Shown here one piece after another: positions 54,660 to 64,000 of a stretch of DNA of 64,000 nucleotides (positions are counted from its first letter, which is position 1; the number at the start of each line of letters is the position of its first letter). The DNA lies in assembly GCA_022494885.1 (NCBI GenBank), contig JAGVSM010002645.1:23809-87808 (forward strand), written 5' to 3'. Under the pieces are notes generated by a model. That model did not search any database. It was not told where the DNA came from and saw only the letters and a list, made by a program, of their open reading frames with translations. The translations under genes and the position numbers were made by a program. This DNA is from Micrasema longulum. Lineage: Eukaryota; Arthropoda; Insecta; Trichoptera; Brachycentridae.

Positions 54660-54960
54660 ATAGAATGTGGAACAATATCTTCCAGCAAGCCAAAAAACAG
54701 ACTGGTCAAAAGAAGAGATTGGTCAAAATTTTGTACTATAAAACCATAATTATATATATCAAAAGATACATATATATGTTAAAATAAAAATAAAAACCTA
54801 ATTGATTAAAAATAACTTAGTTTAACTAATATAAGGGAGATAAGGCTTGCACATATTAACATTAATAAAAAATATAAAAGTACATTATGTTATACATATT
54901 AAATGATGAAGAATGTGGGATCAGATAATGAGTTTTGAAATGTTATAAAAAATAATATAA
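54660..54960 (+). repeat. Unclassified repeat, copy 2 of a pair
   Basis: Partner of 40215-40460 (shared phrases given there), also continuing to GATGAAGAATGTGGGATCAG, which resembles 41040-41065. Confidence 0.4.
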
Positions 54961-55600
54961 TGTATAAACTTAATATAAGTGTATCAATTATTATATGTTT
55001 ATTTTTGTGTGAATATATAGCACATTTATTTATATGCATAGTGCATGTATGTTTTTTTTATTATTATTTATTGAGGAAAAACACAGTTCTTTTATAAGAA
55101 TACAAAATATAAAAAGACAGTACATACATTAACTTAAAGTTTTTCACAAATATAATGAGAGAACATGTTACACAGTAAAGAGAAAAATACTAAATTATAT
55201 AAGACATGAGAAAAAAAGAGCTCGTAAGAAGGTTAAGGGATGAGGAATTAGAGTAGAGGAGTAGAGGAAAGGGATCTTCATAATATAGTTGACCAATTCA
55301 AAATTTTGAAATAATAAAATAAACATATTTAAAGGAACATAAACTTATTACACTGACAAATTTTACTGTGTTTCAAAAAGTTTTTTTTTAAGTCACAAAT
55401 TTTTGACAAAGTAAATTAAATTTGGAGCAGCTACGATAAATTAACGAGTTTTGAACATAGTGAATGAATTTCAAGTGCCACGACTCAACATTTTCTAGCG
55501 AGTCGGGGAAAGTTCACAGGCATGCGTCGTTCCTGATTGTGTCACTATAAACGTTGTTTCTGTCCATGTTGTTCCTCTCTTTTGGAAAAAATAATCAAAT
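54961..55600. other. AT-rich spacer with probable LINE 3' debris
   Basis: A purine-rich block at 55200-55275 and T-rich starts resemble LINE 3' regions on the minus strand, but no C-terminal motif is clear. The 70-codon minus ORF at 55.5-55.7 kb crosses the border of the TIR element and is not credible. Confidence 0.3.
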
Positions 55601-56623
55601 GGGCGTAAGTATAGCCTGTGAGCTCGCCAATACATGACAGATGACAGCAAACATAACCATAGAAAAACACAACAGTTCAACTTAGAAATACAACGTGAAT
55701 GCAGCAATGCTTGAAATACATGTCAATAATATTCTATTAATAAATAATATTATTTGGTCATACGGAACTTTACAGCACACATTAGTTAAATTACTACTAG
55801 CATTTTATCGGCTGGGAGGTGGAAAAGCCAAAAAAAGTACTAAGAAGAACTATTAGCATAATTTGCATTTTGCCACGGGTCGATTACGATTTTTCATAGG
55901 TTATAAATGTTTTGATCGACAAAATAAGAACGACGCTTTGGCGAAGCAAAGAAATTCATGGCGTAGCCGAAATATTGTAATAAAAACGAGGATGTTTTTG
56001 TTAAGTGACGTTAGCAGGCGCTACCCAGGGGCAACTTTGTGACGTACGAAATTATTTAAAAAGAAATTCATGGCGTAGCCGAAATATTGTAATAAAAACG
56101 AGGATGTTTTTGTTAAGTGACGTTAGCAGGCGCTACCCAGGGGCGAGTTTGTGACGTGAGAAATTATTAAATAAGAAATTCATGGCGTAACCGAGATACA
56201 AATTCGCGTGGTGTTTCGAAATTTAACAGTGTTGGTAGCTGCCTAGTTACAATATTTTTTTTGTATATATGTAATTTTCCTATTATAAAATGAAAATAAA
56301 ATTATCGGTATTTTTATTTTAATCGCTACCCGTTTTTTACATTTGTGTTATTTTTGCATTTTAATTAATATTTTTTATTATAAAGCATATTATGATTTAT
56401 TCTAATTTACTGTACTGTTTTTATTACAATAAATAAAAATGCGTATTTCTCGATGTATTTTTTCCGTAATAGACAATCTATTAAAATAATACTCATCAAA
56501 TTTCAATTGTCTGTTGCTTTGATTTCCAATCTTCTTTTTTTTCGATGGTTAAAACTCTAGGAAATTCAAAGACAATAATTTTTTTACTGTCATGTATTGG
56601 CGAGCTCACACGCTATACATAGC
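55601..56623. mobile_element. 1,023-bp non-autonomous TIR element with ATCAAAT duplication
   Basis: The left end starts GGGCGTAAGTATAGC, the inverse of the right end GGGCTATGTATAGC. Both continue TGTGAGCTCGCCAATACATG then ACAG, giving terminal repeats of about 40 bp with about 35 matches. ATCAAAT stands just outside both ends (55594-55600, 56624-56630), a 7-bp target duplication. The interior has no transposase frame but holds a 112-bp tandem repeat. Its right end is 324 bp before the start codon of gene 2. Confidence 0.8.
55951..56200. repeat. 112-bp tandem repeat, about 2.2 units
   Basis: GAAATTCATGGCGTA recurs at 55951, 56063 and 56175, exactly 112 bp apart. The first two units are almost identical (both contain GTGACGTTAGCAGGCGCTAC); the third diverges after about 25 bp. 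Confidence 0.9.
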
Positions 56624-56929
56624 CCATCAAATGTACAAAAAATAAACTTAAATAATACATGAGTAATAATAGCATTCAATTGATACCAGTGTCGAGTACT
56701 ATTTAACTTATATGGATAGGAGTTAATCTTTCAACAAATTGAATTAAGTCAATTTAAAAAAGAGACTAGTTTTTGTAGACACTAACCATCACAATCGAGT
56801 TATTTCTTCTGATAACAATAATTTAGGTGTAAATAATCTTATCTTATCTCATTCTGATTCAACAATAATAAAAAATAATCTGCTTTTATTTACTACCTAT
56901 TAGTGACATTGTGTATCAAAAATCTAACC

Positions 56930-57016
56930 ATGGAGTTAGTAGTAAAATGGGTGCAGAAGAAACAACAATTTGTAAAAGAAATAAAATATATCCACAAATT
57001 GTTTCTGCATTATGTT
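56930..57016 (+). promoter_or_regulatory. Upstream ORF overlapping the start of sugar transporter gene 2
   Basis: ATG at 56930-56932 lies in AACCATGG, a strong initiation context, 17 nt before the main ATG and out of frame. It stays open through exon 1 and, after splicing to 60732, stops within ten codons (ending in a TAA), giving about 38 codons. If the leader begins upstream of 56930, ribosomes would have to bypass it to make the transporter. Transcription start is unknown, so this is a candidate only. Confidence 0.45.
56947..57016 (+). CDS. Sugar transporter gene 2, exon 1 (N-terminal 23 codons plus 1 nt)
   Basis: ATG with A at -3 and G at +4 starts a 70-nt exon encoding a short N-terminal tail ending NKIYPQIVSALC plus one base, followed by GTAAGT (57017-57022). 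The split codon is completed by GT at 60732-60733 (Cys24), then FLGQF. Length, phase and the PQxVS pattern match exon 1 of the paralogue. A second ATG, also in strong context, lies 17 nt upstream at 56930 in another frame and would make an overlapping upstream ORF. The exon is about 320 bp downstream of a 1-kb TIR element (55601-56623), so part of the promoter or 5' leader may derive from or abut that element. Confidence 0.83.
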
Positions 57017-57334
57017 GTAAGTATTTTTAAAAATTTCAAACGCGTACATTGAAAAAAAAATCGAAATTAATTCCGTGGTTTTACGCTGATTGCGGTGTGC
57101 ACACATTTATGCATTTCAGAAACCTCGTGTTGCGGTTGTTCTTGCATTTCGGTTACCTTCCAAAAACACGTCCTTAAACATCTAATTTCTTCTGTCGTGT
57201 TTTCTTTGCTGTGGAGCGGATAGGTGCCACTATAATACAAAAATACTATCTATTCTTTTCTGTTTCAAAACTAACTAAAAGTAATCATAAACAAAGATCG
57301 CCGCAAACAATAGGTTACCGTTGTAACTGATATT

Positions 57335-57740
57335 AATAAAATGCGAAAGTGTGTTTGTTTGTTTGTTTTCTTCACGTCTCAACGGAGCGACTGATTCACA
57401 TAGTTTTTTGCATAGAGATAGCTAAATTGATAAAAAGTAAAATTGGATACCTAATATTTACCCCGAAATAAAAAAAAATACAATGAAAAATGTATTTAAA
57501 AATTTCTAACAAAATTTTTCCAAAAAGTCATTTAATTATTTTTTTATATTTTTGTTATAATTTCAAAATGGAGTCAATCTTAAATTTCTTTAACAAACAT
57601 CCCTTCCACAAACTAACCTTACCTGACCACTAACCTAACCTACACCTCCTCAACAAAAAAAATGAGGTAAAATCGTATTTGACCAACGAAGCGATACGCA
57701 CCAGACGCGAGCAAGTGAAGCGGCTGGGTAGGAGAGGGGT
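57335..57740 (+). mobile_element. Helitron-like fragment in the intron of gene 2 (tentative)
   Basis: TTTCTTCACGTCTCAACGGA, GCGACTGATTCACATAG and TTTTTTGCATAGAGATAGC are phrases typical of insect Helitron 5' regions. The right side carries ACGCGAGCAAGTGAAGCGGC. Borders not fixed. Confidence 0.3.
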
Positions 57741-58389
57741 AAGGGTTTGTGGAGAGACTGCTTTTCTGAGAAATTAAAGATTTACTACATTTTGAGATCA
57801 TGGTTTATTTTTTATTTTTTTGACTTTTTGCAAAAAAAAATTAGGATTTTTTTTAAAGCTTACCATGAGGAATATTCCTTTGAAGTTTCGCGGTCTGACC
57901 CTGAAAAACCAAATGTATCAATGCTGAGCAACATTATGCATTTGAAAATAAGTAGGCGGGAAGTCGGGATGTCAAAAATCAATCAATCAATCAATTTGAA
58001 ATGAATTCTTTACATTTCTATAATTGACTTGCTTTATCTATGGTTAGTTTGGTTTGTTTCTTGTTTTGGTTTAGTGGTAGGGTTTTGGATTTGTGAACGG
58101 AGAAACGATGCTTCGTCACCATTGACTAACTGACCATCGTATTTCTTTCAAAGCGATAGTTGGAAGATCAAGCTGCTTTTAATTCCGATAAAATATATAA
58201 TTTCATCCGGAAAATTCTTATTTATAAACAAAAACTCTTATTGATAAAGAACACGACTAATTAATTACTTAAATAATTTCTCCCTAATTTCACGTGAGCG
58301 ATGTCGCGGGTAAAAGCAAACAAAACGTTACGTATTATTTTCAATTAATCATTAAAAAATAAATGTTAATTACTATAAACAATTCGGTA

Positions 58390-58610
58390 GTTAAGTTAGG
58401 AACGCTGAAATAAGACTCAATTTCAATACTTTAATCCGGAAACTAAAATATTTTGGTGTTACTTTTTAATAATAAATCACCGTTTTAAACGGTGGTGTTT
58501 TTTATATTTTTTTCTGTGTGTATTTAATGAAATACAATTTAAAACTTTTAAAAACTAAAAAACAGAAAAAAATACAGATGGTCCCTTCTGCTATCTGACT
58601 ACCAAATTAT
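58390..58610. mobile_element. Partial copy of the CGGTAGTC element (empty site for the MITE)
   Basis: CTCAATTTCAATACTTTAAT, AACTAAAATATTTTGGTGTT, then GTGTATTTAATGAAATACAA and the right end ACAGATGGTCCCTTCTGCTA, TCTGACTACC. Compared with 28390-29191 it lacks the AGCTAGGG MITE after GTATTTA and most of the right half. Confidence 0.65.
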
Positions 58611-59114
58611 CTGTTCATCTGTGAAAGATTATGTAATAAGGTTATTTAAAATAAAAACGCATTTTTTCCGATGCAAATCAGTTCTACGCAAACAGTAAAT
58701 TTAATATATTTTTATGAATGAGTTTTATTTTAAAAAAATCATTTTCCTTAATTCACATTTTAAGTATACATACGTATTTTTTTTTAATTGATAATTTACG
58801 TTAAATTGTAAATTTTAATATTTTTAAATTGCTATTGCTACAAAACTTATACAAATGAACAACGGCATTTTTTTATAGCTTTAGTAGTCTTAATAAAAAG
58901 TGAGTAAAACATACGATTTTGCCATTTTGAAACACCGTTTTCTTCAAAATTGTGCCATTAAAAAAAAATTATAAACAAACGAAAAAAACATTTTTTTCCT
59001 AAGGTTTTTTTTTTAAAATGCACTTAAAAGTTGTTTTTAACTAAAATATAATTTTATTTAAGTTATTCGTTGACAGTTTTTGACTAAATTCCATTGTTAT
59101 TGTATAAAAATGTA

Positions 59115-59245
59115 TATTTAAATACAAGTAATAAATTAAAAATACTCTGTCCACTTTCACTTCTTTATTTGACCAATTAGCGCTCCCTCTAATGACAGTC
59201 TTCAGACTGGTCTTCAATTTATAACTTGTATTTTAATATAAGTGA
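59115..59245. mobile_element. Penelope-type terminal motif, small inverted pair
   Basis: TATTTAAATACAAGT and ACTTGTATTTTAATA form the outer arms; inside, TTTGACCAATTAGCGCTCCC and CAGTCTTCAGACTGG are the inverse of the motif described at 31.4 kb. Confidence 0.45.
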
Positions 59246-59319
59246 TTATATAATTAAATTGAATTGATTTTTAATCTTACAAATTACGTCTCTTAAAATT
59301 TCGACTAGATTTAGATTTA

Positions 59320-59830
59320 TTTATTTATGACAAAATACATCGTTTTACTTTACACGCACAAATTAAATAACATTACATATTTTATGTGTAGAAAATATTC
59401 CCAATCAGCAAAAGTGCTGGGGCAAAAATGAAGGGATATTATGACACTAATAAAAGTCGATAAAATAACATCACTTATCCACTTGTCACGTGGGCTGTAA
59501 AAACAATTTTTATAAGGTGTTTTTTAAGTGCGTATATGTTGTATATCTTTTAAATTGTTAGAAAGACAATTGTAGAATTTTATTGCTGAATACAATATGA
59601 CAATAGTCAAAACTGTTCATTTTTCTGTTAGTCCTGTTCGTAAGTTAAATTGTTTGCTGCTCTTGTATTTATTTGATGTATATTGTAGTTAAAATAAATT
59701 TATATTTATTTTTATTATATTATTTTTCATCTTAAATATCATATTTACCTTTTCTGTGTAAATTAATTCACCTAAATTGATTATTTTTGTTATTTTATAT
59801 AAATCTGTAGTTCAAGTATATTTAATAAAA
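59320..59830 (-). pseudogene. LINE C-terminal fragment and tail
   Basis: Minus-strand pieces NKIKFYNCLSNNLKDIQHIR, NCFYSPRDKWISDVILSTF and a TAAATAAATAAA tail (inverse at 59325) fit an ORF2 end. Frames are broken. Confidence 0.4.
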
Positions 59831-60599
59831 TTAAGTGTTGCTTTAAGAGCTTTATTCATTTATACTTAAGTATGTTAGTAACAAACAATGACAAGGTATT
59901 TAAGATTATAATGATTTAAAGATAATAAATTATAGAGGAAAGTTATTCAAGAAAAACTTAATTTATGATTTAACGCCAGCAATGAGGACGAATAAAACAC
60001 GGCATAATAACCCAAAAAAACGTTATCAGTTTCCAAAAAGCCATGACAGCATAAGAACTTATACTTTTCTTATTTCCTCTTTCTAGACCGTTTAAGAATA
60101 ATGAAGGGCCCTTCCTTTTTTTTAGATAAAATCGGCCTGAACAATGAATCCTACTTTTTTAATATTGATGTTTTTTGTAGATATTTCTTGATTAAACTCT
60201 ACAGTTAATTTTTAAGATAACTTTGGAAACTAAAATGTAATATTTGTGTCTGTTCCTTAAAATATTTTGTCACGGTTCTTTATATTATACGTGAACTTCC
60301 CTATCATAATATCAAAGTATTATGCTAAATTAATCAGCTAAAAGTGTATTTTCTACTCTGTTACGTTATTGTTTTCTTCCACATGTTTTTTCCTTACCTT
60401 TTAAATAATAAGAAAAAAAATCAAAAATCACTAGGACTTAATCCCAGTTTCGATTTAATCGAAACTTTCCTGAAAATAAACTGTTTTGCAAACCAGTTGT
60501 AATTATATTTTCGTTGTTTGTCCCTTAATAAAATACTTCTGAGATCTTTTTATATCTAAACATTTAAAAATGCAAAATGTTGTAAACAATTTACTAGTC

Positions 60600-60665
60600 C
60601 TGAAGATGTTTTCTTAGGCAAAAGCGCTCGTTGGTCAAATCAAATAAAAGTGAAACTAAACCAAA
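60600..60665 (+). mobile_element. Penelope-type terminal motif beside the gene 2 acceptor
   Basis: CCTGAAGATGTTTTCTTAGG, CAAAAGCGCTCGTTGGTCAA, then AAAGTGAAACTAAACC, the same order as the 31.6-kb copy, here single and in sense orientation. The GAAA of the motif is changed to CAAAA. Confidence 0.5.
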
Positions 60666-60731
60666 ATTATTTTTTTTATTGTTTTAAACAAAAAGAATCC
60701 ACATAATTTTAACCAGATTATTGATTTCTAG

Positions 60732-62098
60732 GTTTTTTGGGACAGTTTTCAGTCGGGTTAACCTTAGGATGGTTATCTCCAGCTCTGGCAAAACTTCAAG
60801 GAAACGATTCCCCGATACCAACGACACCATCACAAGGATCTAATATAGCCTCCGCTTTGGTGATTGGGGGCATCATTGGGCCTTTTCTTTACATCTTCAA
60901 AGTGGATATTCTAGGAAGAAGATGGATGGTTTTTTTCGGGTCTTTGTGTATGATCATTGTGTGGCTTATTTTGATATTTGCCACTGAAGTTTATCATATT
61001 TACATAGCGAGAGTTTTTGTTGGACTGGGAGTTTCCTACATTTTTGGAGTTGTTCCAACATACTTTGGTGAAATAACTGAACCTCAATTGAGAAGCAAAT
61101 TTGGAGTAGCTGCTGTTACTGCATTGAGCTCAGCAGTTATTTTTCAATACGCTCTAGGCCCACGCGTATCTCTTTACACCCTCAACTGCATTAACATTAC
61201 ATTTCCTTTGCTGATGTTGATCAGTTTCTTTTGGATGGAAGAGTCTCCATATTTTTTGATACGTCAAGGGAAAGAAGACGTAGCTCTCACCACTTTGTTG
61301 CATTTGCGCGGACAAACAGATCCAACAAATGTTGCAAAAGAAATGAACGACATTAAAGATTTTGTGGCGAATAGTCCAAAACGACCGGTCAAGGAGGTGA
61401 TGAAAGAATTTACAATAAAGAGTAATCTGAAAGCTTTTATGATAATAACAGTATTGATAATATGGCAGCAATTTGATGGATCAGTTGCGTTAAAGACGTT
61501 TTTTCATATTGTAATTGAAGAAACTGGTACATCGCTGGATCCGGACTTAACCGTTTTAGTGCTGGAAGTTATTGCGCTTTTTGCCACAGTTGCCGCAATT
61601 TTCACCATTGAAGTTTTAGGAAGACGACCACTCTTTTTCATCACGTCGGTGGGTTGCTTATTGGGATGTTTTTTATCTGGTTTATACTTCATGCTTAGGA
61701 GTCAAGAAATAATTGGAACAGGCTCATCGTGGCTGGCCATAATGGGGTTTCTTTTCATTGAAATATTTGACGGAGTTGGTGGCACTGCCATACCGTCTGT
61801 CATAACAAGCGAAATGAGCACTGCCAGCATCAGATCCTGGTTCAGTGGATACATGGTCATTTGCGTATCAGTATTTAATGCCATCAGCTGCAAGGCGTTC
61901 CAAGAGTTGAACGATGGCTTAGGATACCAATATGGCTTTTGGTTGTATCCAATCATCCTGATTATAACTTTGACTATTATTTATTTTACTCTGCCGGAGA
62001 CAAGAGGGAAAAGTTTACAGGAAATTCAAGATATGCTTTCAGAAAACAAAGCCAAACCTAACAATGAAGACATACTCGAGCCACAGATAAAGATTTAA
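60732..62098 (+). CDS. Sugar transporter gene 2, exon 2 (Tret1-like MFS facilitator, residues 24-478)
   Basis: The second exon of a 478-residue, 12-helix sugar-transporter-family protein aligns to gene 1 without gaps (about 60% identical by hand count over 394 residues). An acceptor (TTGATTTCTAG) precedes 60732; TTG at 60737 is an internal Leu codon, not a start. Motifs: GWLSPAL; DILGRR at 82-87; PTYFGE; EESPYFLIRQGK; QQFDG at 269-273; GRRP at 320-323; SEM...SIRSW; PETRGK at 445-450. Differences from gene 1: Ala116 replaces Gly in the TM4 GR motif, Asp272 replaces the usual Asn/Ser in QQxxG, and Ser379 stands where the family usually has the TM10 Trp. The frame is intact and substitutions look conservative, so a working membrane transporter is likely. 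The substrate cannot be told from sequence. Confidence 0.93.
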
Positions 62099-62530
62099 TT
62101 ATGTCTTCTGGAGGCAAACACGCCGATAAGAAATTTTCAGCGAGCTAAGTTGGTGAATACGTATTGGAAAATATTGTGAAACTATAGTTTGATGAAAATC
62201 GGTTTCCACAAAACAATCTAACTGTATTAAACATTGACAGCTCTTTGACAGGTTGTTAATGGAACAATTTACCTATGTACCTACTACGATATGTTTCATA
62301 CTATCAATCAGATCAGTTTGAATTGAAATTTTTGGATTGATGTTTTAAAATCACTAGATATAAACAGACTACCTGTCCAGTGTACACAAAATTCTTTGTC
62401 GGCAAAAAAATTTTTTCAATAAAAAAAAAGTAAACGGAATTCAAATAATTAAATTATATCATTTATGCCACTACAGACATCAACGATAACACTAAATGCT
62501 CTTCTTCTGAAGAAAATTGAATATTGAAGT
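62099..62530. other. 3' flank of gene 2
   Basis: Probable 3' UTR to about 62440, then unassigned sequence. Confidence 0.4.
62418..62423 (+). promoter_or_regulatory. Candidate polyadenylation signal of gene 2
   Basis: AATAAA lies 320 nt after the stop codon at 62098 and is the first canonical hexamer I see downstream. For gene 1 no canonical AATAAA is obvious in the 110 bp between its stop and the repeat starting near 52874. Confidence 0.4.
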
Positions 62531-62534
62531 CAGT

Positions 62535-62680
62535 TTATTTTTTTATTTTTTTGCTATTTTTCACCACAACATGCTAGGAGGCTTAATCACAGTGGTGAAT
62601 TACATCACGGCTTGGGAATTTTTTTCAATTTTTGCGTCCTCGCCGGGAATCAAACCCGGAACTTTCCGTGTATGCCCTTC
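62535..62680 (-). repeat. SINE-1 fragment
   Basis: The plus strand shows the inverse: TTCACCACAACATGCTAGGA, CACAGTGGTGAATTACATCA, CTCGCCGGGAATCAAACCCG. It stops before the A-box region of the head. Confidence 0.7.
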
Positions 62681-63660
62681 TCCAAATTCTACATTTAAAA
62701 ACCCTTAAAAGATCCTGCATCACATCTGTTGAAAAATGTTGAAAAATGAAAAATGTTACAAATGTGTACTTACAAGATGTTAGTCACTAGTCTAGGCAAA
62801 TCCAAAAATTGATTAAGATTGAAACATTTTTAAAAAATGTATTAAATACGCGCAAAATTTCATACCAACTTTAAATGATACGAAATAAAGTCAGATAAAA
62901 ACATTTTCAGAATATTCTGAAATCGACCGATAAACATCGGAAATGCCTAAACGGGTAGTTTCAGGTTTCAGTACTACGTATCCTTAAATTTCATGCCTGA
63001 AAAACTTGAAAATTACCCTTGAACATTATTTAGATACCGTGGAAAAGTTCATCTTTGCTTTGAAACATTTACCCAAAGTTTACTTTGCATGAGTTCAGTA
63101 AATATTCTCACGATCGTGATGTAAAAATGTGGTAAGTAAAGTTTGCCGATTTTTTTATCATGTATACTTTTGCAGAAGATTGACTTTTTTGCCTTAGGTG
63201 GCAAACGTCTAAGATACAAAGTAAACTTTATTGTTAATAGTAGACATTTTTACAGACTAGTGTTTCACCTCACTATAATCCAAAACACTAAATTTTTGAG
63301 TTTTGAGAAAAGTATTTCTATTTTTTCAAAATTAAAAAATGAGCACCAAAAATAAAACGAAATAGTAAAGATTAAACTTCATTCGAAAAAAAATCTGTTT
63401 TACAAGATATTGTGATTGCTTTTACCTTTTACATATTATTTTATTTGATTACAAGCCTTCACAATAAAATGTCAAGTAGACAAAAGTGAGCATTTTCGAC
63501 ACCTTCTGTCCGCGTTCAATCTATGGAATAAATTGCCAAAGCTGCTCCAGATGTTTGCGTAGTGTACGGTGAAGAGACTATGAATTAAATACTAATTTAT
63601 CGTTAAAAAGAAATACGTTATCGACTCACAAAGATGCATCTTATTTTTAAATTTAAAATA
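62681..63660. other. Unassigned AT-rich sequence
   Basis: No gene recognised; no third transporter first exon (ATG, PQ pattern, phase-1 GTAAGT) was found here. Confidence 0.4.
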
Positions 63661-63662
63661 GA

Positions 63663-64000
63663 TAAGGGTCTATGAAATACTGTTCATTAAAAAAAAATCA
63701 TTTTTTGTCCTTATTAGTGGCATAAGAAATATTTTTAAATTTTAAATTTCCGCAAAAACGGTTCATTGCATTGGCCGCACTTCTTGACGTCAGATTTCGG
63801 TTAAATTTTTAACTTTGCTCGTGCCCGTTTATATTTAAATAGAACATCGTTACAAATCTTGACGTCACAATTGTCAATGTCAAAAATGTCACGTTTTTGA
63901 GGAGACATTTTACTTTACTATTTTTTTTCAACTATTTTATTTCAAAAGTTATGCACTATGAAATCATTTCTCCACATTATCCATGTTGATTTAGAAAAAA
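63663..64000 (+). repeat. CRE-type dispersed repeat, copy C (cut by the window end)
   Basis: AAGGGTCTATGAAATACTGT, TTCATTGCATTGGCCGCAC, two TGACGTCA palindromes (63785-63792, 63860-63867), TGTCACGTTTTTGAGGAGAC. It lies 1.6 kb after gene 2. Confidence 0.75.

Larger units (their letters stand above)
57017..60731 (+). other. Phase-1 intron of sugar transporter gene 2
   Basis: A 3.7-kb GT-AG intron. It holds a Helitron-like block (about 57335-57740), a partial copy of the GGTAGTC-ended element (58390-58610), a Penelope-type foldback (59115-59245), a decayed non-LTR end on the minus strand (59320-59830) and a second Penelope-type motif (60600-60665) that ends only about 65 bp before the splice acceptor. 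The remaining AT-rich sequence shows no gene. Confidence 0.75.

Noticed and set aside
60737..62098. TTG start for gene 2
   Set aside because: TTG is an internal Leu codon just after the acceptor; the paralogue has Leu (CTG) at the same place.
62681..63660. First exon of a third transporter near the GTAAGT at about 63130
   Set aside because: No ATG-led frame with the PQ pattern and phase-1 split precedes it.

Overview
This window looks like a piece of a large, AT-rich, repeat-packed arthropod nuclear genome, most probably an insect (a beetle is plausible but not shown). The reasons are spliced genes with GT-AG introns, insect-type facilitative sugar transporters, tRNA-derived SINEs, and many decayed non-LTR retrotransposons, mariner, piggyBac and MITE remnants. 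No bacterial operon, CRISPR array, rRNA gene or convincing stand-alone tRNA gene is visible.

The only intact protein-coding genes I can support are two tandem paralogues on the + strand between 48.4 and 62.1 kb. Each has two exons: a 70-nt first exon (48413-48482; 56947-57016) ending in a phase-1 GTAAGT donor, and one long second exon (51381-52750; 60732-62098). They encode 479 and 478 residue, 12-helix major-facilitator sugar transporters of the Tret1-like group. They align without gaps at about 60% identity by hand count. Both keep most sugar-transporter signatures but have lost the TM10 tryptophan, so their substrate is open.

The first 48 kb holds no host gene I can support. It is a mosaic of (a) roughly 15 copies of a ~365-bp family here called FB-A, several as head-to-head foldbacks; (b) three tRNA-headed SINE families (SINE-1, -2, -3); (c) 5'-truncated, frame-broken non-LTR retrotransposon ends from several families; (d) inverted-repeat DNA elements, some nested, with target-site duplications that can be read directly (TTA, ACAT, AATT, ATCAAAT, TA); (e) a family built of ~100-bp units sharing CTTGCAGCTAC; (f) Penelope-like terminal motifs in inverted pairs; (g) a 0.5-kb AAAAT microsatellite; and (h) a mariner and a piggyBac transposase remnant. 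Between and around the transporter genes the same repeats continue: a 1-kb TIR element sits about 320 bp upstream of the second gene, and a repeat family carrying TGACGTCA lies before, between and after the two genes.

Family names such as FB-A and SINE-1 are working labels. Non-LTR fragments were recognised by reading conserved reverse-transcriptase and thumb/C-terminal patterns by eye; no database search was possible.
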